Shown: positions 22,901 through 29,467 of the stretch, piece after piece
Position numbering within the stretch: position 1 is the first letter of the stretch
Layout: the number at the start of each line of letters is the position of its first letter
The notes under the pieces: model-generated
The model's database searches: none
Told to the model about the DNA's origin: nothing
Seen by the model: the letters and a program-made list of their open reading frames with translations, nothing else
Virus record (IMG/VR): IMGVR_UViG_3300034121_000727
Location: 1-30,824 of that record
From: a virus
Reading direction: 5' to 3' (one strand)
DNA: 30,824 nt
Program-made: the position numbers and the translations under genes

Positions 22901-24629
22901 CGAGGCCTACGCGCACATGGTAAAGCAGACCCGTGGGGGTCCGGCCAATCGTGCCAACCAGTTCTACGGCGAAGCCGCCAAGACCATGGAGTTTGTCGAG
23001 GGTAACAAAAGCATCGACGAGTCCGACTTCGGGGCAAAGCCTTGGGTATCTAGTCTAAGGGCGATAACCTCCATGGTGCAGCTTGGCGGCTCTGTTGCAA
23101 CGGGGGCCATGAACTTCGTCGCACTGGAGACCAACGTCGTACCTTACCTCGCCTCGTACAACAGCAAGACGGCATTTGGTGGTGGCTTCGGCCTCGGTAA
23201 CGTCCACAGGGAGATGGTCCGTGCTGCCGTACAAGTGGGCGGGCGCAGCATTGTCGATGGTCGGTTCGATACTGCCGAGTTCTTCGCCGAGGTGGAGACC
23301 AGCGACAAACTCCAGAAGCAATTTGGGCTGTCCGCCAGAGAGGCACAGTTCCTTAAGGACGGCATCCTCGGCGGTAAGTTGACACCTGCTCAGACCAACT
23401 CGCTGGTCGGTACGGCCCGGGGACGGGTCACCCGGGGGGCCACCCAGAAGGCTGTCGACGCGTGGATGTGGACGTTTAACTCGTTTGAGCGCGCGTCGCG
23501 ACAGACTGCAGGTCTCGCGGCATACCGACTTGAATACGCGCGCAAATTGGCAGCCGGTAAGCCGGAGGCTGAGGCGCACGACCAAGCGACACAGTTTTCG
23601 TTGCAGGCACTGGACCTTACACTGGGTGACTACGCTGTCCTTAACCGTCCGCCTGCGTGGCGCTCGGGCATCCAGTCCTTCGCCTACATGTACAAGGTAT
23701 TCGTCACCACTTCTGTGCAACTTCTGTCCAACATGGACCGGAAGGGGCAGTTGTTCATGCTGGGGTCACTTTGGATTCTGACTGGTCTGCAAGGCCTGCC
23801 CTTCGCAGAAGACCTCGAAGATGTCATCGACACCATCGCGCAGACCCTGAAGATTCCGGGGTGGCAGGGTGCCCGCTACGAGTCAGCACAGATGCTGGAC
23901 AGTGTGTTCCCCGGGATGTCGCCCGTCCTTATGCAGGGACTTGTCAACCAGTTCGTGCCCGGCGACGTGGCCGCTAAGACCTCGCTCGGCGACTTGCTGC
24001 CGGGTTCAGGTGCTCTTATTGCCGGGGCCGATCCATGGCGGTCCGCTATGGAAATTTTTGGTCCCGCTGCAGGAATGATTGGTGCTACGGGAACCTTCGC
24101 CAAAGCCGCAATCTCGGCTCCATTCACCGCCACTGTGGATGCACAAGACGTACTCCGCGAGTCTCCGGTCACCATGATGCGGGCGGCAGGTGACGTCTAC
24201 ACCTACATACAGAACGGCGCGGTCGTCGACCGTCGGGGCTACGTCGTCTCGCCAGACATGAACGCCGGCATCGTACTGGCCCGAGTACTAGGGTTCTACC
24301 CAGTCGCTCCCTCCCGTGAGTACGAGATGATCGGCATGGCCAAGCGCATAACCGACTTCCAGCGAGAGCAGACCACAGCCTATAGGGTTGGATGGATCAG
24401 GGCCATGATGGAGGGCGACAGGGCGCGAGCGCGTGAGATAGAACAGGAAGTCGCCACGTGGAACGCAGGGTCCAAGGGCACTGGTCTGGAGATCAGGGAC
24501 TTCGTCAAGAACTCCCAACGTGCCCTCAAGGAGGCGCGGCGCCCAGTCATGGAGCGGACGCTACGGTCCGCCCCCGATGCCGCCGAGCGTGATCTGCGGA
24601 ACATGATGGAACTCATGTCGGTCAATTAA
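16932..24629 (+). CDS. Giant polyvalent ejection protein: GNAT-like, HExxxH zincin-like, PLxRFG-like (2565 aa)
   Basis: ATG at 16932, six bases after the upstream stop, has GGAGTAACGGA before it. Parts in order: low-complexity N-terminus (1-135); Gly/Ala-rich helical, partly hydrophobic segment (138-405); Pro-rich linker; GNAT-like part at 619-727 with a degenerate acetyl-CoA loop R670-R-G672-V-G674-Y; a small alpha/beta domain (768-832); Pro/Glu/Ala linker (about 877-953); a helical domain (953-1110); a zincin-like domain at about 1165-1345 with H1232-E-A-L-G-H1237 and a downstream E-E-Y-L-S-D-Y helix (E1284 or E1285 a possible third ligand); long charged helices (1345-1760); a VPILREGRF motif near 1765 resembling PLxRFG; and a hydrophobic C-terminal region (about 2044-2310) like LPD38-type segments. 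Proteins of this plan (large polyvalent proteins) enter the host with the DNA. Sequence, not test, shows this; catalysis is unproven. Confidence 0.8.
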   Translation: MGIFGGPTNEAMGLGLRVPSTATRPDPATRMGLGAMQDTRADTAVSGRPVPSGTPGRLEALLAAPPLPAPSATARPPATVYFNQATNEMFAGDRAFKADDATSAFQAAQQPGNTTRPQGQGWAALPEGSFNDYIASFSERRGAGELLGRGVKNVAYGLGTLPGTVASLAGFEETGAALRAPVESLLGESENEQFRSALIAENSTLWEQALDASIESIPMLIGSLAGGVGAASWASRAGMAAQSVNRAAMVGAAGANFPTHLAGMYDSAVRNGADLTSLQTKTEIFAGALASSALETFGIESRLLTPVAKGVFERAAKNVVTRRLTSGLAVGLTEATTEVLQTAIESMTFDPVVRDSLSVLDLKTLARHTGENYLEPFAVAGLAGGILGGAIGVAVPGQVFNRPREEKQPVPTNKPVDLTDAGAKQAAEKAAPALAYTEPSANMFGTDLTGLPQTAQEFVSQPQLEYTPNIPTGMGSLLRGIPTIPATRTEQMPIAGQRRLDLPAGMPDLAARRARPLPTQGSEPAAAASQPPLVLRPSERVGGGPLVLAPSQRVQPAPAAGTPMGQALLTQRQRMNVAPTVSMMAPVVEARPGALLLRGNQRAVPAAPTEAVEPAVSGLQISGVDQAIESGVATIEVVEDGKRVPFKNFALSVDGTTAEVGFVERDKGARRGVGYDAYVALGDDLAARGITLQSTPTLQADGRKLWERLVLERKAHFDAQARRFKFGPAPATAPAESIKAKGAETARERARTVALEEARTTKKAVAVAGKPYKDFDDPAGPPMHEVALPDGSLVRIAKTTNMGLTDWVNIDTGANLYADTKADAVRKLGEPFQTPPDTTPPDTTSPADTGPTTSPGPGRRSGTLTSGVKGGGRKAQAEPVVTLAPVVTEPTPVVEAAPVVAPTPEVTAEATPEPEPAPVAEPEPAPEAAPEPAPEVQTTAETPKPSGRKPRPLTAAARESLSTYASIKEGIADLEQKLMPPAAPMQGDKLYAAVDLLFVTDHPDTPTELKKLARGVLEANSMTRGVAALSIAEGVYAARKLADLTGGNDAVLDLTSLITAVNSGTPPEGDWQGYFRALAVLVRREAPDATFGEGGPLLLSYAKANNLPNTARTPQGTQFIKSGGFSLADWNTIDGVVDLDGKPITPIAPGRVQLLVRNFVTKLARKPTVTVVRNQADLKAKNPKLYARAVAARPQGDFDTAAAMGYSFGDGQVIIFSDRIGTEQQLRFVLAHEALGHYGLRSVMPAGKFDALMEAAYNLDERVARAADAAMATRPGLSRAEAVEEYLSDYAAVLDTSLVARVWNALKGILSKLGVRYGDEMTRYLLDQSRRYVRYGTGVTFDAQSVGQRLHNVETSGDTGRFSTGKSLRDVNIEVALTRDTLGVTPQSFGEAWNFIKARSINTIDALDRFKAQVLSLTNYRARINPGSAAFDDSLKQARDISMSLKTKYNEMMRVALSRAVYGELGGISNAKRSTVSNMLMAGLRRGVSDYAAANGDLGRVPLFRIENNKLVPNTAEIERLKESGTRTLAEMRDGFDYNVEFEEGGKTVKKKERFEGVEGLTETSTEWRSYESIRKAMDGIELELLEAHYRSLIDNRDLMFRKLAQSVTDGELTADERAAIVTVAETYSNLYTADVTVSESGGAKLDSDYQTYANDVLRMTNMALIGEETDRFGDLRKLLVEPRKFMLQEDGKDTKRLRRELPATMDAPTADDLIAKLEGFRKRLSLKGDKFAVQDKVKQIITAEIANQDADAYTKRTLFTGYVPILREGRFQMRVVALVGGKPVQVKDSYREQLVYSQFDSLSEAVEMSGKANEAFGNTPFEVMYYSDAAQGYVLGNVTLQAVPETALETVAAPPDLNLNEFLRGIRQFDINLTPQKLEQLVVALTRQNSAARNRLMRAFTPGADPDVIMAASRHIESRASTVAKIATRVRRSELMDRSMRSTNELWNAELKDPRTGRDWAEVLKERADAMDADPAASREAKVDARRIYEAYAHMVKQTRGGPANRANQFYGEAAKTMEFVEGNKSIDESDFGAKPWVSSLRAITSMVQLGGSVATGAMNFVALETNVVPYLASYNSKTAFGGGFGLGNVHREMVRAAVQVGGRSIVDGRFDTAEFFAEVETSDKLQKQFGLSAREAQFLKDGILGGKLTPAQTNSLVGTARGRVTRGATQKAVDAWMWTFNSFERASRQTAGLAAYRLEYARKLAAGKPEAEAHDQATQFSLQALDLTLGDYAVLNRPPAWRSGIQSFAYMYKVFVTTSVQLLSNMDRKGQLFMLGSLWILTGLQGLPFAEDLEDVIDTIAQTLKIPGWQGARYESAQMLDSVFPGMSPVLMQGLVNQFVPGDVAAKTSLGDLLPGSGALIAGADPWRSAMEIFGPAAGMIGATGTFAKAAISAPFTATVDAQDVLRESPVTMMRAAGDVYTYIQNGAVVDRRGYVVSPDMNAGIVLARVLGFYPVAPSREYEMIGMAKRITDFQREQTTAYRVGWIRAMMEGDRARAREIEQEVATWNAGSKGTGLEIRDFVKNSQRALKEARRPVMERTLRSAPDAAERDLRNMMELMSVN
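19560..19770 (+). repeat. Pro/Glu/Ala/Thr/Val low-complexity linker-coding tract
   Basis: A stretch of near-repeats of CACCCGAA/CACCCGTG-type codons gives a linker of repeated P-V-V, E-P-A and P-E-P units in the giant polyvalent protein. It separates the GNAT-like and small alpha/beta domains from the zincin-like part and is probably extended and flexible. Such tracts often vary in length between related phages. Confidence 0.7.
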
Positions 24630-27489
24630 CTGAGCGCAACTGGCCCAGCGTCATCGCCTCCGGCCGAGCATCCTCGTTCTCCAAGAGGGTGCGGAGTCGG
24701 TCGTGGGCGATGTTAATCCCCAGCACATAGGTCTGTGGTAACCTGAGCTCTGGGATGCCACGGCCGAGGATGGCCTTCTTGGATGCCGGTGTTGCGTCGA
24801 TGTTGTCCGTCACAAGGGTGTCGCCGAACTTCTTCCAGTCGCCGCCCCGGCTTGCCATCCACTTGCGCAGGTGCGCCCTGTCGAGCAGCAGGATGCCACG
24901 GTCGTTCTTGGCGTTGAGGGTCTTGCGGTACAGGTCGAAGCGCACGCGCACCTCCGCCCGTGGCAGCCTGAGTGCGTCATAGATGGGCAGGTCACTGCCA
25001 TCCACGTGTGACACGATGACGGTCGCTGCCCGCATCTCGTTGAGGTACTCACCGAGGAGATCGAACTCGTCGATCTTGGATGCGCTGATGCTGCGGCGGG
25101 TCATGCCAGCCTGCTCCAGCGCGTAGTTTGTGGCGGGGACGTAGTCGTAGGTGACCCACCCACGCTCCTTGGCGACCTTGTTCATCAGATCAGCCAGCAC
25201 AACCATGACCTCCCAGTACCGCTCCTCCCCGCTGAACCTGACCTTGTACTTCTTCTCGAAGGCAACCATGTGGTCGGCGATCAGCTTCTCGGTCGCGGCC
25301 GCGCCCAGCTCCACCAGCCACTGCAGGATCAGCAGGCCGACGTGGCCATAGTTGCGGGTCACCGTATCGTAGAACTTGCGCCCAACATCGGTGCTCTTGG
25401 TGAAGATGTCCGCGCTCTCCAGCGACAGCTCCAACATCCGCGCCATCTGGGCGTCAGTCTCGAAGGTCGCCGACAGCAGTTTGCCGCTCATGGGGCGGTT
25501 GGTGGAGAGGGTCACAGGTGCTGCCCATGTGCGCGGATCACGCTCCTCGACGCGGGCGTTGAGGCGACTCTTGTCCCGGCCCTGCGTCACGCCGTAGATG
25601 AAGTCGCCGACCTCCTTGTCGGGCATCATGGTCGTCTCGTCGATGGTCATGGGGAGGTTGTTGTAGAACGACAGTCGGGTGAACAGGGCGTTCTGTGTGT
25701 ACTTGGACTGGAAGTGCAACTCGACTGGGTTGCCCCACACTGACTGCATGGCCAGCTGGGCCAGTGACTTGCCGCTGCCCGTCGGGCCGTAGAGCGAGAG
25801 CACGCCACCCTTCAGGCCGGTGAAGTTGTAGAGCGGGGCCGACATGGACACACCCATGGCGAAGATGTGGGCGTTGAGTCCGGCCAACTCCATCAGCTTG
25901 GTGACCTTGAGCCACTTCTCGTGGGTGCCCTTGGTGCCATACATCCCTGTGCTGACCCGCTGGACTGCCGAGGAGAGGACCACATCCTCCACCACGACTT
26001 GTCCGGCTTCGTCCTTCCTGACCTGCTTGTCGCCTATGACGAACAGCGTGTCCTCCTCCTTCCACCCGAGCGAGGTGTAGAGGTTGGTGGTAGTCCGGAG
26101 TTTGCGGAGCTCATCCATGTATGCACGCAGCATGTACTGAAACCTTTCGGTCAGACCTTTGAACGGGAGTACGATCCCTTGGTCAGCGATGGCAGTAGGG
26201 AACTCCCGGTTCCCGTCGGCGAGGTAGGCTTGGCGAAACTTGATCTCCTGCCACCCCTTGTGCGGCCGCTTCCAGTGGAACCGCACCACCTCGTAGCCCA
26301 GAGCCTCGTCCTTGCCGTAGCTCACAGGGTACAGATCGAAGGGCACGACCTCGATGTCGGTCTCGTCGATGGTCTGGGCAAGGCCACCGGCCTTGGTGCG
26401 CTTGAACCCTTGCGGCAGCGGGACTTCATTGGCGACGACGTCGATGACGTCTGCAGCGGGGCCCTCGGCCTCGGCCATCTTGCGGCCGATCTGGCAGGGC
26501 GTGGTGATCTTGCCGGCATAGGGGCACTTCTTGCAGCCGCTCTCGCGCAGGTCCTTGAACTTGGCACAGGTGGTTGGGCCTGTCGCCCGGCCACGCCACT
26601 GCTCGATCTTCAGGATGGTCTTGGGGTAGTCGTAGCCCGGGTGCTGGTCTGACCACGCAACGGCAGTCCCCTCCGGGTCGTCACAGAAGGCGGCGATCCC
26701 GAGCAGCGCGTACCAGAAGGGCTCCTCCACATCGGTCTGGTTGTTCGCTGCCCATCGGACCTGAGCGCATCCTCCAACTATGTTCCCTGCAACAGCAGGC
26801 TCGTACTCCATGCCGGACCCAAGCGATGCCGTGATGCTGGACACAGGCTTGGCCTGCGCAGCGAAGCCCCGCTTGACGGGGACCTTGTGCATGAACTGGG
26901 CCAGAGCCGACCGCATGCTGCCGGGGTCGTTGTCCGGTGCGTCCTTGATGAGCGCCACCTCGGCCCCGTTCTTCGGGTTGTGAGTGCCCACGGGGCGCAG
27001 CACACGGGCGCTGTCAGCTGTGACAGCTGCGTCGATCTCAAAGCCGTGGTGCTTGGCACACTCCTTGAGCGCGTCGGCCAGAGGCTGCCAGTCTGCAGGC
27101 GCAAGCGCCACGGTCAGTGGCCAGTACACGTGCAGACCGCGGCCTGAGTTGACGATCATGGGGGGAGGCAGGGCGCTGGCCTTGAGGAAAACCTTGAGGG
27201 CCTTGGCACCCTCGCGCTGGTCGGCGAAGGGCTTACCCTCGCCGCAGTCGATGTCGATGAACAGGGACTTGGTCAGTTCGACGTTGCTCTGTTTGCGGTT
27301 GCCCGCTTCGACGAACGAGGACATTGCGTAGTAGACGTTCCCACCTGCGATGTCGATCCGGATGACGGCATTGGCCAGCGCGTCTATGGTTTCATACGAT
27401 TTCTGTGCGCGTCTGTCTGGATTTATGACCGTGGCGACATAGTAACCGGTGTCCGGAAGGACCCGGCCGAAGAACTCTATTGTGTCCAT
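24622..27489 (-). CDS. Primase-helicase: AEP-like primase, Cys4 cluster, DUF927-like ATPase (955 aa)
   Basis: Start ATG at 27489; it ends TGA at 24624-24622, overlapping the opposite gene. Residues 1-200 look like an archaeo-eukaryotic primase/polymerase domain: F-I-D79-I-D81-C with two catalytic acidic residues, S115-G-R-G-L-H120-V-Y-W with the catalytic His, and D159-S-A-R-V-L-R-P-V-G-T-H-N-P. Residues 241-345 resemble a PriCT-type linker with Cys at 308, 319, 322 and 332 as a zinc site. Residues 440-720 are a DUF927-like P-loop ATPase: G568-P-T-G-S-G-K574-S575 Walker A, P-M-T-I-D617-E618-T Walker B, and a sensor L-S-T-N-R-P. It probably lays primers and unwinds the fork for phage replication. 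The C-terminus (720-955) is helical. Last gene of the early operon. Confidence 0.88.
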   Translation of the reverse strand: MDTIEFFGRVLPDTGYYVATVINPDRRAQKSYETIDALANAVIRIDIAGGNVYYAMSSFVEAGNRKQSNVELTKSLFIDIDCGEGKPFADQREGAKALKVFLKASALPPPMIVNSGRGLHVYWPLTVALAPADWQPLADALKECAKHHGFEIDAAVTADSARVLRPVGTHNPKNGAEVALIKDAPDNDPGSMRSALAQFMHKVPVKRGFAAQAKPVSSITASLGSGMEYEPAVAGNIVGGCAQVRWAANNQTDVEEPFWYALLGIAAFCDDPEGTAVAWSDQHPGYDYPKTILKIEQWRGRATGPTTCAKFKDLRESGCKKCPYAGKITTPCQIGRKMAEAEGPAADVIDVVANEVPLPQGFKRTKAGGLAQTIDETDIEVVPFDLYPVSYGKDEALGYEVVRFHWKRPHKGWQEIKFRQAYLADGNREFPTAIADQGIVLPFKGLTERFQYMLRAYMDELRKLRTTTNLYTSLGWKEEDTLFVIGDKQVRKDEAGQVVVEDVVLSSAVQRVSTGMYGTKGTHEKWLKVTKLMELAGLNAHIFAMGVSMSAPLYNFTGLKGGVLSLYGPTGSGKSLAQLAMQSVWGNPVELHFQSKYTQNALFTRLSFYNNLPMTIDETTMMPDKEVGDFIYGVTQGRDKSRLNARVEERDPRTWAAPVTLSTNRPMSGKLLSATFETDAQMARMLELSLESADIFTKSTDVGRKFYDTVTRNYGHVGLLILQWLVELGAAATEKLIADHMVAFEKKYKVRFSGEERYWEVMVVLADLMNKVAKERGWVTYDYVPATNYALEQAGMTRRSISASKIDEFDLLGEYLNEMRAATVIVSHVDGSDLPIYDALRLPRAEVRVRFDLYRKTLNAKNDRGILLLDRAHLRKWMASRGGDWKKFGDTLVTDNIDATPASKKAILGRGIPELRLPQTYVLGINIAHDRLRTLLENEDARPEAMTLGQLRSVN

Positions 27490-27510
27490 TTCCCTACCCT
27501 GCTCGGTTGA

Positions 27511-27530
27511 ATGGGGGCCCGAGCCCCCAT
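27511..27530 (-). terminator. Perfect 8-bp hairpin between HTH and primase genes
   Basis: Inverted repeat ATGGGGGC (27511-27518) and GCCCCCAT (27523-27530) with a four-base loop. In the reading direction of the operon it lies 3 bases after the HTH-gene stop and about 20 bases before the primase start. No T-run follows. It may partially terminate or protect the upstream mRNA, reducing primase levels relative to the ssDNA-binding-like gene. Its sequence agrees with the late-operon hairpin at 1296-1315 in 17 of 20 positions counted by eye. Confidence 0.5.
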
Positions 27531-27532
27531 CC

Positions 27533-27823
27533 CTACACTACCCGGATCAGTTTTTGTAGCTCAATGAGCCGGTCGTCCTGATCCATTGCCACGACGGCGG
27601 GCGTCGGCCACGCGTGTTCCACCATAACACGCAGAAGGTCTTTCAAAATAGCCCGCGTCTTGGTGACGGTCCGCTCGGCTGGGCGCCCCACACTTTTCCA
27701 GTTGTAGTAGGTTACCCGGGATATACCGAGTAACCTTGCCATCTGAGTATGCGTGAGGAGCATGTGCCTACGGAGCGCGTCGATCTTCTCGAACGTGACC
27801 CCCTTAGGCTCAGTCGTCTGCAT
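27533..27823 (-). CDS. Small helix-turn-helix protein (96 aa)
   Basis: ATG at 27823 has GGAGG at 27834-27830 just upstream, inside the 3' end of the previous gene, which overlaps it by 14 bases. Residues 20-50 form a clear Cro/CI-type helix-turn-helix (T26-Q-M-A-R-L-L-G-I-S-R-V-T-Y-Y-N-W-K), with recognition helix about 35-43. The rest is helical and ends LQKLIRVV. It may regulate the early operon or act with the adjacent primase; no operator was found. The hairpin at 27511-27530 follows its stop directly. A DNA-binding role is well supported; the target is unknown. Confidence 0.72.
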   Translation of the reverse strand: MQTTEPKGVTFEKIDALRRHMLLTHTQMARLLGISRVTYYNWKSVGRPAERTVTKTRAILKDLLRVMVEHAWPTPAVVAMDQDDRLIELQKLIRVV

Positions 27824-28817
27824 CCATATCCTCCATCAGGGACGCGATCTCGTCCGCCAGAGATGTTGCCCCCTTCTCCACCTTGGGTGCTGCTGCAGCG
27901 GGCTTGGCGGCGGGCTTGGCGGCTGCCTTCGGCTTGGGTGCCGGGGCTTCTGCCTTCTCCACTGCAGCCGGTGCTGCCTTGGCACCGAACCCACGCTTGG
28001 GTGCAGGCGCTTCTTCCCGCTCCGGCTCCGGCTCTGGTGGGGGCGCGACCTTGGCGGCGGCCTTCGGAGCTGCCTTCGGCTTGGGTGCCGGGGCTTCCTC
28101 CTCGGGGGCGGCAGCGACCTTCTCGCCCGTGATCTCCATCACCTTGTCTGACCCGAACAGCTCCTCCACTGCAGAGTACTCGTCCGCCTCAAGGAAGCCG
28201 CCGAACTTGAACGCAAGCTTGGGGAAGCTGGCATCAGTGTCGAAGGTCACGACAGTCTTGACCGCCTCAACCGGGATGCCACGGACCGACAGCTCCTTCT
28301 GGTAGGATGCCAGACCCTTGAGCGCAGCAGGGGTGATCTGCAGCAGGTACACCGGCCCGGTCGGGTCGTTCGAGGCGACGACAGCCAGACGCTTCTGGTC
28401 AGCGCAGGCTTTGATCTGCTGACCCATCGGCGTGATCTTGGAACCCCAAGCGTTCATGGGGCAGCCGGCGCAGGTGTCGTTCTGGGGGCCGGTGCTGTCA
28501 GCGGCAGGCCGCACGCCATCCAAGGAGTAGCAGTCGGGCGAAGCGGGCTCAGCATCGGGGGTCCACTGCTTTGCGTAGTACGTCTTCGACAGACGGGGGT
28601 TGGCACCCACGACGACGACCGACAGCTTGGTGTCTTCGAGTACGGTCTCGGTCCCGCCTTCGACGATGCGGAAGCGCGAGCCCTTGATGGAGATGCGCGG
28701 GTACTCCGCGCCGCCTCCCAGCCCGCCGGCCAGAGCAGCCGACAGAGCAGAGGGTTGGCCTACCAGACGTGCGAGGTGGGCCGGAATTTGGATATTGGTT
28801 GGTACGATGTTGCTCAT
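27810..28817 (-). CDS. Cys4 protein with A/P/K linker and acidic tail; candidate ssDNA-binding protein (335 aa)
   Basis: ATG at 28817 follows AGAGGAAACC. Residues 1-225 make a compact part with C96, C116-x2-C119 and C138 as a possible zinc site (T-C-A-G-C-P-M-N-A-W-G-S, then K-A-C-A-D-Q-K-R) and alternating strands (VVVVGANPRLS, VYLLQIT). Residues 235-315 are a linker of repeated E-A-P-A-P-K-P-K-A-A blocks, and the last 14 residues are acidic (E-D-M-D-A-D-D). Body plus linker plus acidic tail is the layout of phage and bacterial ssDNA-binding proteins, in which the tail recruits partners, though here the usual final Phe is missing. Position among SNF2 and primase-helicase genes fits. I do not recognise the family with certainty. 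Confidence 0.6.
   Translation of the reverse strand: MSNIVPTNIQIPAHLARLVGQPSALSAALAGGLGGGAEYPRISIKGSRFRIVEGGTETVLEDTKLSVVVVGANPRLSKTYYAKQWTPDAEPASPDCYSLDGVRPAADSTGPQNDTCAGCPMNAWGSKITPMGQQIKACADQKRLAVVASNDPTGPVYLLQITPAALKGLASYQKELSVRGIPVEAVKTVVTFDTDASFPKLAFKFGGFLEADEYSAVEELFGSDKVMEITGEKVAAAPEEEAPAPKPKAAPKAAAKVAPPPEPEPEREEAPAPKRGFGAKAAPAAVEKAEAPAPKPKAAAKPAAKPAAAAPKVEKGATSLADEIASLMEDMDADD
27922..28097 (-). repeat. 29-bp perfect direct repeat in linker
   Basis: The 29-base stretch 27922-27950 recurs exactly at 28069-28097, a spacing of 147 bases (49 codons). Both copies encode the EAPAPKPKAA unit of the linker in the 335-residue protein. Identical copies point to a recent or maintained duplication. 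Confidence 0.85.
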
Positions 28818-28843
28818 GGTTTCCTCTCTGAGCTTTGGGTTAG

Positions 28844-29242
28844 TCAGTCTTCGGACGACGCCTTGCGGACGTTGATCCCGATCTTGCTGCCATAGGTGAT
28901 GCCCGGCGGGACGTCACCAGTCTCATCCATGTGTGCCCGGACCGCGGTCTTGGACACACGCTTCTCCAGCATGTCGAACGCATCGTTCTCCTTGATGAAC
29001 GTGAGCACAGCATCCCAGTCAGCGACATTGGCGAAGTCCGTGGTGGTCACGAACGCAGTGCCGGCGGTGGTCTTGAAGGATGTCACGCCATCCTCACCCG
29101 CCTTCTGCATCAGCCACGACTCCAGCATGGTCATCTTGGCCTTGATGTCCGCGACCTTGTCCTTGGTCTCGTTCTCTACGGCTTCCTTCTTCCTCCGAAG
29201 TTTGAGGTAAGTCTCCACCACCTGCTCGACCGTGAAGCTCAT
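28844..29242 (-). CDS. Hypothetical phage protein with N-terminal coiled coil (132 aa)
   Basis: The start is the ATG at 29242 within an ATGA overlap with the upstream stop. GGAGG sits five bases before it; the earlier in-frame ATG at 29254 puts the ribosome site inside the gene and is less likely. Residues 5-50 are a charged helix (FTVEQVVETYLKLRRKKEAV, then EVENETKDKV-type heptads), followed by T-T/A-G-T-A-F strands and a D-A-V-L-T-F-I-K-E segment, ending P-P-G-I-T-Y-G-S-K. I recall similar proteins next to SNF2 helicases in other phages, but not their role. A nuclease inhibitor of the Gam type is a weak possibility on helical content alone. Confidence 0.58.
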   Translation of the reverse strand: MSFTVEQVVETYLKLRRKKEAVENETKDKVADIKAKMTMLESWLMQKAGEDGVTSFKTTAGTAFVTTTDFANVADWDAVLTFIKENDAFDMLEKRVSKTAVRAHMDETGDVPPGITYGSKIGINVRKASSED

Positions 29243-29466
29243 TCCAGCCTCCATACCCGGACGCCAGTCTGGTCGCCCTTCTCCGCCTTGGACGTCACGA
29301 ACCGGCCGCCGTAGCGCGTGTTCGCCCGCTTGCAGAGTGCGGACATCTGTGTGGTGTCCTTGTTGGCGACGAAGAAGCTGTCGCCCTTCTCCAACTGGTC
29401 AAACGGGTACTTCCACCGCACGTTCTTCTGCGGCAGCGGTACATCCTTCTCGATCTCAAACGACAT
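29239..29466 (-). CDS. Small hypothetical phage protein (75 aa)
   Basis: ATG at 29466 follows AAGGAGTGAC; it begins one base after the SNF2 gene stop. The 75 residues run MSFEIEKDVPLPQKNVRWKY, P-F-D-Q-L-E-K-G-D-S-F-F-V, and a basic strand R-Y-G-G-R-F-V-T-S-K-A-E-K-G. The pattern 'K-Y-P-F-D-x-[ML]-x-x-G-D-S-F-F-V' recurs in short phage replication-region proteins (I recall a DUF7303 label, uncertain). A single-domain fold with three or four strands is likely. Function unknown. Its stop overlaps the next start (ATGA), indicating coupled translation. Confidence 0.62.
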   Translation of the reverse strand: MSFEIEKDVPLPQKNVRWKYPFDQLEKGDSFFVANKDTTQMSALCKRANTRYGGRFVTSKAEKGDQTGVRVWRLE

Positions 29467-29467
29467 G

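Noticed and set aside
16932-24629. Virion RNA polymerase of the N4 type, suggested by size
   Set aside because: No RNA polymerase motif was seen, and the zincin-like, PLxRFG-like and hydrophobic C-terminal parts fit the polyvalent class better.
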